64,000 nt of DNA. Source: Amycolatopsis azurea DSM 43854 (GTDB lineage Bacteria; Actinomycetota; Actinomycetes; Mycobacteriales; Pseudonocardiaceae). Shown here piece by piece: positions 45,722 to 54,057 of the stretch (position 1 is its first letter; the number at the start of each line of letters is the position of its first letter). Below the pieces are notes generated by a model that was not told the origin of the DNA, made no database searches, and was given only the letters and a program-made list of their open reading frames with translations. The translations under genes and the position numbers were made by a program. The stretch is from assembly GCF_001995215.1 (NCBI RefSeq), contig NZ_MUXN01000008.1, positions 250,854-314,853 on the forward strand, read 5' to 3'.

Positions 45722-46900
45722 ATGGCTGAAATCGTTCTCGAAAAAGTGTCCAAGAAGTACCCGGACGGCGCCCTCGCGGTGTCCGAAGTGGACATCACGA
45801 TCGCCGACGGCGAGTTCATCATCCTGGTCGGCCCGTCCGGCTGCGGCAAGTCCACGACGCTGAACATGGTCGCGGGCCTGGAAGACATCTCCTCCGGCGA
45901 GCTGCGCATCGACGGCCAGCGCGTCAACGAGAAGGCGCCGAAGGACCGTGACATCGCGATGGTGTTCCAGTCCTACGCGCTGTACCCGCACATGAGCGTG
46001 CGGGAGAACATGGCGTTCCCGTTGCGGCTGGCGAAGGTCGACGACCGGATCGTCCGGTCCAAGGTCGAGGAGGCCGCGCAGATCCTCGATCTGACCGGGC
46101 ATCTGGACCGCAAACCGGCGAACCTCTCCGGCGGGCAGCGGCAGCGCGTCGCGATGGGGCGCGCGATCGTCCGCAATCCCAAGGCGTTCCTGATGGACGA
46201 ACCACTGTCCAACTTGGACGCGAAGCTCCGCGGCCAGATGCGGACCTCGGTGTCGAAGATCCAGAAGCAGCTGGGCACGACCACGCTCTACGTCACGCAC
46301 GACCAGACCGAGGCGATGACCCTCGGCGACCGGGTCGTCGTGCTGCGGGCGGGCTACGTGCAGCAGATCGGGTCGCCGCAGTTCCTCTACGACAACCCGG
46401 CGAACCTGTTCGTGGCCGGGTTCATCGGCAGCCCGTCGATGAACTTCGTGCCTGCCACGCTGGAGAACGGGACCGCCCGCAGCGCGCTGGGCGACATCCC
46501 GCTCACCGACCGGGTGCGTCAGCTGGCCGAGGCCGCCGACGCGCCGCGTGAGGTCATCGTCGGCATCCGGCCGGAGCACTTCGAGGACGCCGCGCTGGTG
46601 GACGCGTCCGCCCGGCAGGGCGCGACGTTCACCGCCCACGTGGACGTCCTCGAATCGATGGGTTCGGAGAAGTTCGCGCACTTCTCGGTCGAAGGTGAGG
46701 TCGCGTCGTCGTCCGACCTCGCGGATCTCGCCGCCGACAGCGGATCCTCGGACGTCCCGGGCGCCGAGTCGCAGATCGTGGCCCGGCTGTCCGCGGCGTC
46801 TTCGGCCGCGGAGAACCAGAATGTGGAGCTCTGGTTCGACGCGGACAAGATCAAGCTGTTCGACGGGGCCAGCGGCAAGAACCTGACCTACACGGAGTGA
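45722..46900 (+). CDS. sugC: Sugar ABC transporter ATPase SugC
   Basis: 392-residue ATPase of the MalK/UgpC type. Walker A GPSGCGKSTT, Q-loop FQSYALYPHM, signature LSGGQRQRVAMGRAIV, Walker B FLMDEPLSNLD and switch His in YVTHDQTEAMTL. The C-terminal about 150 residues form the TOBE/regulatory domain (VGIRPEHFED, VDVLESMGSEKF). Powers the LpqY-SugAB importer and may be able to serve other sugar permeases. Confidence 0.94.
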   Translation: MAEIVLEKVSKKYPDGALAVSEVDITIADGEFIILVGPSGCGKSTTLNMVAGLEDISSGELRIDGQRVNEKAPKDRDIAMVFQSYALYPHMSVRENMAFPLRLAKVDDRIVRSKVEEAAQILDLTGHLDRKPANLSGGQRQRVAMGRAIVRNPKAFLMDEPLSNLDAKLRGQMRTSVSKIQKQLGTTTLYVTHDQTEAMTLGDRVVVLRAGYVQQIGSPQFLYDNPANLFVAGFIGSPSMNFVPATLENGTARSALGDIPLTDRVRQLAEAADAPREVIVGIRPEHFEDAALVDASARQGATFTAHVDVLESMGSEKFAHFSVEGEVASSSDLADLAADSGSSDVPGAESQIVARLSAASSAAENQNVELWFDADKIKLFDGASGKNLTYTE

Positions 46901-46911
46901 CCCCGACTCGT

Positions 46912-46944
46912 CCTGCCCGGGATCAGTACTCGCTCTCGGGCAGG
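46912..46944. terminator. Hairpin at the sugC/pspC convergent ends
   Basis: CCTGCCCG and CGGGCAGG, 8-base arms around 17 bases. It spans the intergenic bases and the last codons of the PspC gene. Confidence 0.5.
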
Positions 46945-47123
46945 GCGAGCCACAGCACCAGGTAGACGATGAACTGCGGGCCGGGCAGCAGGCAGGACAG
47001 CACGGCGAGCAGGCGGACCTTGCCCGGCGTGGTGCCGAAGCGTTTGGCGATCCCGGCGCAGACGCCGCCGATCATGCGGCCCTGGCGCGGACGGGTCAGG
47101 CGGGCGGCTACGGGGTGGCTCAC
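46923..47123 (-). CDS. PspC-domain small membrane protein
   Basis: 66 residues, almost entirely a PspC domain: a basic start, RMIGGVCAGIAKRFGTTPGKVRL and a transmembrane helix (LPGPQFIVYLVLWLALPESE). The GTG start at 47123 follows AGGGAAG. PspC domains act in envelope-stress sensing; a stand-alone actinobacterial form is common. Confidence 0.87.
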   Translation of the reverse strand: MSHPVAARLTRPRQGRMIGGVCAGIAKRFGTTPGKVRLLAVLSCLLPGPQFIVYLVLWLALPESEY

Positions 47124-47322
47124 GGTTCTTCCCTCTCGGTCGTCACGTTGTGTGAAACCCATTTTCGTCGCGTGACGGCGCGGCCGCATCCCACCGCGGA
47201 ACGAAACCCACCCCTAAGGGCGTGAAATCGCGGTAAAGCACCCACCTGGGAAAACGTGGTGGACCCTGTGTTCTTCGCCCGTAAGGGGTGGTGTTCCGGG
47301 ATCTTTTGACGATACTTCTCCG

Positions 47323-48249
47323 GTGCCCCCGAAGAGACTGATCGCCGGACTCTGTGGCCTGTTCCTCGCCGCGGCCTGCTCCACCCCGGATCCGGTGGCG
47401 GCGCCGTCGCCGACCACCGCTGGTGACGAGGCCCTGACGGCGTCCGAGGCGCTCGGCGAATACCCGTCGCTCGACTATTGCAGCCTCGTCGACCAGCGAA
47501 AAGTGATCGGCGGCGGAAACGCGGTCAAACCGCCGTTGAGCTCATTCGAGTCCTGCCGCCTGGAATTCGTCGAAGGCGCCAATCGCTACACCGTGCTCAC
47601 CGGCCCGATCACCTCCGGGCAGGACCCGAACAACCGGCCCTACGAATACGCCGGGCCCTTGCCGGAAGGCGTCAGCGTCCAGCAGTCGAGTTTCAACGAG
47701 GAAACCACCTGCACGCGTCTGCTGACCTTCGCCGACGGGATCCGGCTGTCCATCACCGTCACCTCCGACGACAAGGCCCCGGCGGACCGGCTCGACCGCT
47801 GCCGGGTCGCCGACGCGACGGTCGGCGGCGCGGCCGAGGTGATCACCGCGCGCAAGGTCGGGCGGCTGAACCTCGACCAGCGCTCGTGGGGCCGCGTCGC
47901 CCCGTGCGCCCCGCTCGATCAGCACGAACTCGACGCCGCCGCCGGTCCGGAGACCAAACCCGCCCCGGCGCTGTCCGGGCACAACTGCATCCGCGGCAAG
48001 GTCAGCTTCTCGCTGTCTGTGGTGTCGGACACGACGCCGGCCGCGACGGAGGCGCTGGGCGGACGACAGGCCCAGGTGACCACGTCGGGCGCGTTCTGCC
48101 AGGTGACCACGCACCGGCCGATCCCGGGCACCCCGGACCGGGTCGAGCAGGCGACGCTCTCGGTGGTCGGCGTCGACGGCGCGCCCGAGGACGCCACGTG
48201 CGCCGCGGCGCGTGAGGTCGCCGTGGCCGTGTTCCCGAAGCTCCCCTGA
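47323..48249 (+). CDS. DUF3558-type secreted lipoprotein
   Basis: 308 residues with a lipoprotein signal (LFLAAACS; lipidated Cys about 19) and a DUF3558-like domain containing YCSLVDQRKV, ESCRLEF, ETTCTRLLTF and regularly spaced Cys that could form disulfides. DUF3558 lipoproteins are typical of Pseudonocardiales. Function unknown. GTG start. Palindrome F1 begins two bases after its stop. Confidence 0.8.
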   Translation: MPPKRLIAGLCGLFLAAACSTPDPVAAPSPTTAGDEALTASEALGEYPSLDYCSLVDQRKVIGGGNAVKPPLSSFESCRLEFVEGANRYTVLTGPITSGQDPNNRPYEYAGPLPEGVSVQQSSFNEETTCTRLLTFADGIRLSITVTSDDKAPADRLDRCRVADATVGGAAEVITARKVGRLNLDQRSWGRVAPCAPLDQHELDAAAGPETKPAPALSGHNCIRGKVSFSLSVVSDTTPAATEALGGRQAQVTTSGAFCQVTTHRPIPGTPDRVEQATLSVVGVDGAPEDATCAAAREVAVAVFPKLP

Positions 48250-48250
48250 C

Positions 48251-48312
48251 GCGTTTAGTCCTCTGAATGCGGTACTTGCACGCGCAACTACCGCATTCAG
48301 AGGACTAAACGC
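48251..48312. repeat. Palindromic repeat F1 (29-base arms)
   Basis: Arms beginning GCGTTTAGTCCTCTGAATGC and ending in its complement, 29 bases with one mismatch, loop ACGC. It fills the gap between two convergent genes (one base after one stop, three bases before the other). Same architecture and shared core CCTCTGAATGCG with F2 at 32869-32930. Confidence 0.9.
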
Positions 48313-48315
48313 GGG

Positions 48316-48993
48316 TCAGCGGAGGCGGGGGAGGCGGAAGGAGCACATGACTTCTTCCAGTGCCTCGACGTCCAGCGGCGGGTGCGGCAGCGGGGTCGCG
48401 CGGCCGGGTTCGGCGCGCAGGCCGTCGAGCAGCATCGCGAGGCACCGGCGCCACAGGTCCGGCTGGATACCGTGCGTGAATTCGATGACCGAGCCGACCA
48501 TCTGGTGCAGCAGCGGCATGTCCGTCGGCACGATGTCCGCGCGGAGGACGCCCGCCGTCTGAGCCCGTTCGACGAGCTGTGTGATCAACGGCACCATGCG
48601 CGCTTTCGCCTCGGCGACGCGCTCCTGGCCGAAGACGTTCGACAGCATGACCTCTCGTAACCCGCGGTCACCGGCGTGGAGTTCGGCCGCGCGCCAGGTG
48701 AAACCGGCGAAGCCTTCCCAGGGATCTTCGGCGCGAAGCGCTTCTTCGGCGAACTCGCGGATCGTCTCGAACTGGTCGACGAACATGGCCTCGACCAGGT
48801 GTTCCTTGCTCGGGAAGCGACGGTAGACGGTGCCGACGCCGACGCCGGCGTGATGCGCGACGTCGTCGAGAGTCGCTTCGAGCCCGCGCTCGCCGAAGAC
48901 ATCGCGTGCCGCCGCGATGATGCGCTGCCGATTGAGTTCAGCGTCGCGCCGCAGCGGCCGCGCCGGTGCGGCGGGAGCGAGGTCCCGAGCCAT
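48316..48993 (-). CDS. TetR-family repressor
   Basis: 225 residues. The N-terminal HTH reads NRQRIIAAARDVFGERGLEA, TLDDVAHHAGVGVGTVYRRF and PSKEHLVEAMF. The C-terminal ligand-binding half is helical. It diverges from a DHA2-type efflux gene; the 25-base dyad between them is the likely operator. Expected to repress the pump until a drug binds. Confidence 0.9.
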   Translation of the reverse strand: MARDLAPAAPARPLRRDAELNRQRIIAAARDVFGERGLEATLDDVAHHAGVGVGTVYRRFPSKEHLVEAMFVDQFETIREFAEEALRAEDPWEGFAGFTWRAAELHAGDRGLREVMLSNVFGQERVAEAKARMVPLITQLVERAQTAGVLRADIVPTDMPLLHQMVGSVIEFTHGIQPDLWRRCLAMLLDGLRAEPGRATPLPHPPLDVEALEEVMCSFRLPRLR

Positions 48994-49011
48994 CCGTCCA
49001 GCTTAACAAAT

Positions 49012-49036
49012 GAAGTAGAGGACAGTTCTCCACTTC
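49012..49036. promoter_or_regulatory. Putative TetR operator
   Basis: GAAGTAGAG, 7 bases, CTCCACTTC: inverted repeat GAAGTnGAG/CTCnACTTC in the 122-base divergent region, 19 bases before the TetR start and 80 bases before the MFS start. Confidence 0.6.
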
Positions 49037-49115
49037 TTGTGTACCTTGGGCGACGAAAGGGGAGATACCTACTCCACATAGCTTCTTCGTCACTATCGGT
49101 GAGGAAACCGCCCGT

Positions 49116-50633
49116 ATGTCTGAGTCATCCACCGCTGTCGCCACGCCGTCGGGGGACGCGGCCGCGCAGCACTCCAACCCGCACCACGCCAGGAGATGGC
49201 TGATCCTGGTGATGATCGGCCTCGCCCAGTTGATGGTGGTGCTCGACGCCACCGTCGTGAACATCGCGCTGCCGTCGGCGCAGCAGGACCTCGGCTTCTC
49301 GAACGACGCCCGCCAGTGGGTCGTCACCGCCTACGCGCTCGCGTTCGGCAGCCTGCTCCTGCTGGGCGGACGGCTCGCGGACCTCTTCGGCCGCAAACGC
49401 GCGTTCCTCGTCGGGCTCGCCGGCTTCGCCATCGTGTCCGCGATCGGTGGCGCCGCCACCAGCATCGAGATGCTGCTCGTGGCCCGCGCCGCACAGGGTG
49501 TCTTCGGCGCCCTTCTGGCTCCGGCGGCCCTCTCGCTGCTGACCACGACCTTCACCGACCCGAAGGAGCGCGGCAAGGCCTTCGGTGTCTTCGGCGCGAT
49601 CGGCGGTGGCGGCGCGGCGATCGGCCTGCTGCTCGGCGGTGTGCTGACCGAATACCTCGACTGGCGCTGGTCGATGTACGTCAACATCATCTTCGCGGTG
49701 ATCGCGTTCGCCGGCTCGTTCGTGCTGCTGAAGAACTCCGAGTCCGACGGCCCGCGCCCGAAGCTCGACATCCCGGGCACGATCACCGCGTCGGCCGGAT
49801 TGTTCGCGCTGGTCTACGGCTTCGCGAACGCCGAGCGCGACTCGTGGTCCTCGATCTCGGTGTGGGGCTTCCTCGCCGCCGGTGTCGTGCTGCTCGCCGC
49901 GTTCGTGGCGATCCAGCAGCGGGCCGAACACCCGCTGCTGCCGCTGCGCGTCCTGCTCGACCGCGACCGTGGCGGCTCGTACCTCGCGATGTTCCTGATC
50001 GCCATCGGGATGTTCTCGATCTTCCTGTTCCTCACCTTCTACATCCAGCTGAACCTCGGGTTCACGCCGGTGCAGAGCGGGGTCGCGTTCCTGCCGATGG
50101 TGGCCACCCTGATGGCCAGCGCGACGTCGGCGACGGCGGTGCTGCTGCCGAAGTTCGGCGCGAAACCGTTGGTGTCACTGGGAATGCTGATCGCGGGGCT
50201 GGGACTGTTCTGGCTCTCGGCCATCGACACCTCCAGCACGTACGCGAGCGGGGTGCTGTTCCCGCTGATGGTCATGGGTGTCGGCATCGGCCTCGCCATG
50301 GCGCCCGCGATGAGCGTCGCGACCTTCGGCGTCGACACGCACGACGCCGGTGTCGCGTCGGCGGCGGTGAACACCGCGCAGCAGGTCGGCGGCTCGATCG
50401 GGACCGCACTGCTGAGCACGCTGGCAGGCAACGCGGCGACGTCGTTCCTGGTCGGAAAGGCGCCGACGCCGCAACTCGCGGCCGAAGCGGCCGTGCACAG
50501 CTACACGACCGCGTTCGTGTGGGCCGGATGGATCTTCGTCATCGGCGCGGTGATCTGCGGGCTGCTGCTGCGGTCGGGCGCCCCGGCGAAGGCTCCCGAA
50601 GGTGCCGAAGCTCCGGTGGCGGTCCACATGTAG
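49116..50633 (+). CDS. DHA2-type MFS drug exporter
   Basis: 505-residue proton-driven exporter with about 14 transmembrane helices. Motifs: LDATVVNIALPSAQQDLGF (helix 1, motif D1), GGRLADLFGRKRAFLVG (motif A) and GGGAAIGLLLGGVLTEYLDWRW (motif C, antiporter). It is probably a multidrug pump regulated by the divergent TetR. The stop TAG is two bases before the outer arm of the nested palindrome. Confidence 0.92.
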   Translation: MSESSTAVATPSGDAAAQHSNPHHARRWLILVMIGLAQLMVVLDATVVNIALPSAQQDLGFSNDARQWVVTAYALAFGSLLLLGGRLADLFGRKRAFLVGLAGFAIVSAIGGAATSIEMLLVARAAQGVFGALLAPAALSLLTTTFTDPKERGKAFGVFGAIGGGGAAIGLLLGGVLTEYLDWRWSMYVNIIFAVIAFAGSFVLLKNSESDGPRPKLDIPGTITASAGLFALVYGFANAERDSWSSISVWGFLAAGVVLLAAFVAIQQRAEHPLLPLRVLLDRDRGGSYLAMFLIAIGMFSIFLFLTFYIQLNLGFTPVQSGVAFLPMVATLMASATSATAVLLPKFGAKPLVSLGMLIAGLGLFWLSAIDTSSTYASGVLFPLMVMGVGIGLAMAPAMSVATFGVDTHDAGVASAAVNTAQQVGGSIGTALLSTLAGNAATSFLVGKAPTPQLAAEAAVHSYTTAFVWAGWIFVIGAVICGLLLRSGAPAKAPEGAEAPVAVHM

Positions 50634-50634
50634 T

Positions 50635-50992
50635 TCGTGAGTGGCGATTCGGGTTATTGAGGGGTAAGGCAAATGTGGCGTGTTCCTTCGCTCGCCCGTA
50701 CGCCGACCTCGGGTGTTGCGAAAGCCACTTCCGCAACGTTGAAGGTTGCGAAAGTGGCTTTCGCAACGCTCGGGGACTCCGCCGCCCACGAGGACGGATG
50801 ACCCGGGGTGAAGGGGACTTTCCGCTCGTGCGATGAGGGGAAAGTCCCCTTCACCACGCTGATCGCCACCGAACACCGGTCCGTGAAGGCCTCCTTGAGG
50901 GACTCTGGGTCCCTCAAGGAGGCCTTCACGGACTTGGCACCTGACAGGACACCTTTGCCTTTCTGCTCAATAACCCGAATCGCCACTCACGA
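50635..50992. repeat. 358-base nest of palindromes (D2 with E, C3, B4)
   Basis: Outer D-type arms of 27 perfect bases at 50635-50661 and 50966-50992 enclose smaller paired arms (AAGGCAAA at 50666-50673 with TTTGCCTT at 50954-50961) and three inner palindromes: 50715-50767 (GTTGCGAAAGCCACTT arms), C3 at 50808-50854 (16-base arms) and B4 at 50879-50933 (54 of 55 bases as B1). It lies between convergent genes; the stop codon of the ParB-like gene falls in the right outer arm. No gene is present. Confidence 0.88.
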
Positions 50993-51823
50993 CTGCCGTC
51001 GCACCGCCTCGAAGACCTCGTCGTCCCACCGGTGCGTCCGGATCAGCCGGTACCGCTCGCAAGCGACCCACAGGTACGCCTCGGCGTCCGTCCGCGAGCC
51101 GATCAGATCCGCCTGCCGCAGCATCGCCACCACCGGCACGAACTCCTCGTCGAACCACCGCTGCGCCAGCGTCGCGCGGTCCGAGAAGGTTCCTTCGTCC
51201 TGCATCAGCCGGAAACCCCACGCCTCCACGTGCTCACCGAGCCGCGCGTAGTCCCACGGATCTGTGAACACCACCGAAGCCCGCGACTGCCCGGAAAGCG
51301 GGACGCGCTCCAGGAACAGCCGTCGGTAGTCCTTCACGATCAGGTCGCCGCGGTACCGGATCCCGCTCGGGTCCAGTTTGGTCCGGACCTCGGTGACCAT
51401 CGCCTCTATCGTGGACAGTCGCATCGCGTGCGCCACTGATACGCGGTGGTGCCCGTCGATGATGAAATGCAGCTCGCCGACGCGGTACACCTCGATCGGC
51501 GGGATCGACTCGCCGCGCCTGGTGGCGAGCGCCAGCCGTTCCCAGCGTTCGCGGACGCGGCCCGACGTCGGACGGAACCGGCGGTCGAAGTCGCGGCCGC
51601 GGTCGACGCTGCCGACGATCGAATCGAGCCGGATCACCCGCGCCCCGATCTTCCGCTCGCCGAGGTAGCCGAGCGCGTCGACCACCTCGTGGAACGGCAG
51701 CATGATGTTGACGTCGTCGGGTTCACCGCGCAGCCAGTTCGCCAGCCGCGACAACACCTGACGCCTTCGCGCGCGGAGGAAGTCGTGCTCCGCGTCCGCC
51801 CGGGGAAAACCGGTGTCCTTCAT
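50987..51823 (-). CDS. ParB-like nuclease-domain protein
   Basis: 278 residues. A ParB/Sulfiredoxin-type segment is visible in IPPIEVYRVGELHFIIDGHHRVSVAHAM (positions about 106-133; key part DGHHRVSVAHA). The N-terminus is basic; the C-terminal half is unassigned and Trp/Arg-rich. It is not the chromosome-partition ParB, which would have an HTH and sit by parA. It overlaps the metallophosphoesterase gene by four bases, so the two are cotranslated. Nucleotide-dependent DNA or nucleotide processing is possible. Confidence 0.75.
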   Translation of the reverse strand: MKDTGFPRADAEHDFLRARRRQVLSRLANWLRGEPDDVNIMLPFHEVVDALGYLGERKIGARVIRLDSIVGSVDRGRDFDRRFRPTSGRVRERWERLALATRRGESIPPIEVYRVGELHFIIDGHHRVSVAHAMRLSTIEAMVTEVRTKLDPSGIRYRGDLIVKDYRRLFLERVPLSGQSRASVVFTDPWDYARLGEHVEAWGFRLMQDEGTFSDRATLAQRWFDEEFVPVVAMLRQADLIGSRTDAEAYLWVACERYRLIRTHRWDDEVFEAVRRQS

Positions 51824-52467
51824 TGGAACTCCATGATCCGGTGCCCGACGACGTTGCGGACCGTGGTCCCGCCGATCACCCGGTCCGGCACGGGTTCACC
51901 GTGCGGGTGGATGTGCCCGTGCAGCAACCACTTCGGCCGCAACGACTCGATCGTGCGATGCAGACAGTCGAACCCGCGGTGCGGCGGATCCTCGCGGTCG
52001 CCGCAGTGTCGCGGCGGCGCGTGAGTGAGCAGGACGTCGACGCCCCGCCCGTCCCGCCATCGGCGGAACCCGGCCCGGCGCACCAGACGGCGGGCACGCC
52101 GGGCCTGCTGGCGTTGCGTCCACTGGTTCGGGCCGTCGTTGTAGCGGACGGAACCACCGAGCCCGGCGAAGCGGAGCCCGCCGATGTCGACGACGCGGCC
52201 GTCCGCGTTCACCCCGCCCGCCGGACCCGGCCACTCCGTGGGGAAACCGTCCTTCATGGACAGTCCGCCGTAGCGGGTGTAGCCGGACAGGTCGGGATCG
52301 TGGTTGCCCGGGACGAACACGCACGGCACGTCGAGCGCGCTCGCCAGGAATTCGAGGTACCCGTACGGCAGGTCGCCCGCGCCGATGACGAGGTCGGCCG
52401 GGTGGTTGCGGACGGCGGACGTCCACAACCGCTCTTCGACCTCGTCCGCGACGACCAGCGCTTTCAC
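51820..52467 (-). CDS. Calcineurin-type metallophosphoesterase
   Basis: 215-residue dimetal phosphoesterase. Motifs: VVADEVEERLW (variant of the first D-x-H), VIGAGDLPYG (GD), VPGNHDPDL (GNHD), LLTHAPPRHC and HGHIHPHG (GHxH). The first motif lacks the usual His (DEVE instead of DxH), so metal binding may differ. Paired with the ParB-like gene. Substrate unknown. Confidence 0.82.
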   Translation of the reverse strand: MKALVVADEVEERLWTSAVRNHPADLVIGAGDLPYGYLEFLASALDVPCVFVPGNHDPDLSGYTRYGGLSMKDGFPTEWPGPAGGVNADGRVVDIGGLRFAGLGGSVRYNDGPNQWTQRQQARRARRLVRRAGFRRWRDGRGVDVLLTHAPPRHCGDREDPPHRGFDCLHRTIESLRPKWLLHGHIHPHGEPVPDRVIGGTTVRNVVGHRIMEFQ

Positions 52468-52492
52468 GCGCTCCAGCGTAATGCCGGAGGCG

Positions 52493-52609
52493 CTATTTGG
52501 TGCCGTGCGCGAACGCGGGGTCCTTGGCGATGATCGCGATCACGATGCCCAGCCAGACGAGGCAGAAGGCGAGGGCCCAGAACTTGAGGTTGGTCAGCAT
52601 CCTTGGCAT
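52493..52609 (-). CDS. 38-residue membrane protein downstream of corA
   Basis: MPRMLTNLKFWALAFC then LVWLGIVIAIIAKDPAF and a short HGTK end: one transmembrane helix. A clear GGAG ribosome site is six bases upstream of the ATG at 52609. It starts 35 bases after the corA stop on the same strand and is probably cotranscribed. No family is recognised; it may be a small CorA-associated subunit, comparable in size only to small regulators such as MgtR or MgtS (inference). Confidence 0.6.
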   Translation of the reverse strand: MPRMLTNLKFWALAFCLVWLGIVIAIIAKDPAFAHGTK

Positions 52610-52644
52610 GAGGAACTCCAGAATTCACCGAAGGGGAAGAACGG

Positions 52645-53733
52645 TCAGAGCCAGCGGTTCTTCCGGAATATTCGGTAAAGCAGGATGCACACGCCGAAGA
52701 TGATCGTCATCGCCAGCGGGTAGCCGAAACGCCAGTGCAGCTCCGGCATGTAGTCGAAGTTCATCCCGTAGATGCCGGCCAGCGCCGTCGGGACCGCGAT
52801 GATCGCCGCCCACGCGGTGATCTTGCGCATGTCGGTGTTCTGCTGGAGCGTGATCTTCGCCAGCGTCGCGTCCACCAGGGTGGTCAGCAGCTCGTCGAAG
52901 TTCGCGACCCGCTCCGCGACCGTGGTGAGGTGGTCGGAGACGTCGCGGAAGTACGACCGGACCTCGTCCGGGATCAGCCGCGTGTAGCCCTCGGCGAGGC
53001 GCTGCAACGGAGTGCCCAGCGGCATGACCGCGCGGCGCAGTTCCAGCACCTCGCGCTTCATGAAGTAGATCTGCTCGGCGCTCACCTTGGAGCGCGGCGC
53101 GAAGACGTGCGTCTCCATCTCGTCGATGTCCGACTCGATCGCGGTGGTGACGTCGAGGTAGTGGTCGACGACGTGGTCCGCGATCGCGTGCAGCACCGCG
53201 GACGGCCCCAGTTCGAGCCTTTCCGGGTCCTGGTCGAGTTCGCGGCGCAGCCTGGCGAGCCCCGAGTGGTTCCCGTGCCGCACGGTGATCACGAAGTCGC
53301 GGCCGAGGAAGGCCATCAGCTCGCCGGTCTCGACGATCTCGTTCGCCGTCGCGGGCGACTCGTGCTCGACGTAGCGGACGGTCTTCAGCACCATGAACAG
53401 CGTGTCGTCGTAGCGCTCCAGCTTGGGCCGCTGATGCGCTTCGAGGGCGTCCTCGACGGCCAGCTCGTGCAGGCCGAAGGTCTCCGCGATGCCCTGGATC
53501 TGGACGGCGTCCGGCTCGTGCAGGCCGATCCAGACGAACCCGGCGTGCCGCTTGCGCACCTCTTTGATCGCCTCGGCGTGCGTCCAGCGGCCGGGCAGGC
53601 GCTTGCCGTCCACGTACACCGCGCAGTCGACGACGTACGCCGAAAGGGGGACGGGCAGCGGGCGTTCGGGGACGCTCTTGGCGCGGCCGTTGCTCCGGCC
53701 GCGAAGGCCGCCGAGCGAGGGAATGGCAGGCAT
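52645..53733 (-). CDS. corA: Magnesium/cobalt channel CorA
   Basis: 362-residue pentameric Mg2+ channel subunit. Cytoplasmic funnel domain to about residue 300, then two transmembrane helices with the selectivity motif YGMNF, the periplasmic loop MPELHWRFGYP and a basic C-terminus (RIFRKNRWL). Position after the trehalose-importer region equals Rv1239c, though five kilobases of extra genes intervene. A small membrane-protein gene follows it. Confidence 0.94.
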   Translation of the reverse strand: MPAIPSLGGLRGRSNGRAKSVPERPLPVPLSAYVVDCAVYVDGKRLPGRWTHAEAIKEVRKRHAGFVWIGLHEPDAVQIQGIAETFGLHELAVEDALEAHQRPKLERYDDTLFMVLKTVRYVEHESPATANEIVETGELMAFLGRDFVITVRHGNHSGLARLRRELDQDPERLELGPSAVLHAIADHVVDHYLDVTTAIESDIDEMETHVFAPRSKVSAEQIYFMKREVLELRRAVMPLGTPLQRLAEGYTRLIPDEVRSYFRDVSDHLTTVAERVANFDELLTTLVDATLAKITLQQNTDMRKITAWAAIIAVPTALAGIYGMNFDYMPELHWRFGYPLAMTIIFGVCILLYRIFRKNRWL

Positions 53734-54057
53734 GGGATCTCCTGGGCAGACGTCGTGCGTTGTGCGCGAAGACGACGGGCCAAGCGGTCGGGGGGCCGCT
53801 CGGCTAGGCCAGCGTTCCCGGTTTCGTCAGCCCTGCCAGGTGGGGATCCGGCGAGATGTGAAGGCGGAAACGCTGCGACTACTAGGAAGCGGACTATCGC
53901 CACTGGACATCGGGTTCCTCACCTCCTTCGACTCGGCGGACGGTTACGCAGTGGTGTGGGTCGCGTTGACGACCCGACACCAATGGTCGAGGGTACTCCT
54001 CAACACGAATGCCTGTCGTCCCAGGCTCACGCCGCGTTACTCGTGCAGGAGGAATGG
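53734..54057. other. 324-base intergenic region between divergent corA and MaoC genes
   Basis: No coding region, palindrome or tandem repeat is evident. It must hold the promoters of corA and the MaoC gene. Magnesium-responsive RNA elements can precede corA or mgtE genes, but no such fold was recognised by eye. Confidence 0.6.

Noticed and set aside
50635-50992. A non-coding RNA gene or riboswitch
   Set aside because: The structure lies past two convergent stop codons and is assembled from repeat families also found elsewhere; nothing indicates a promoter or ligand fold.
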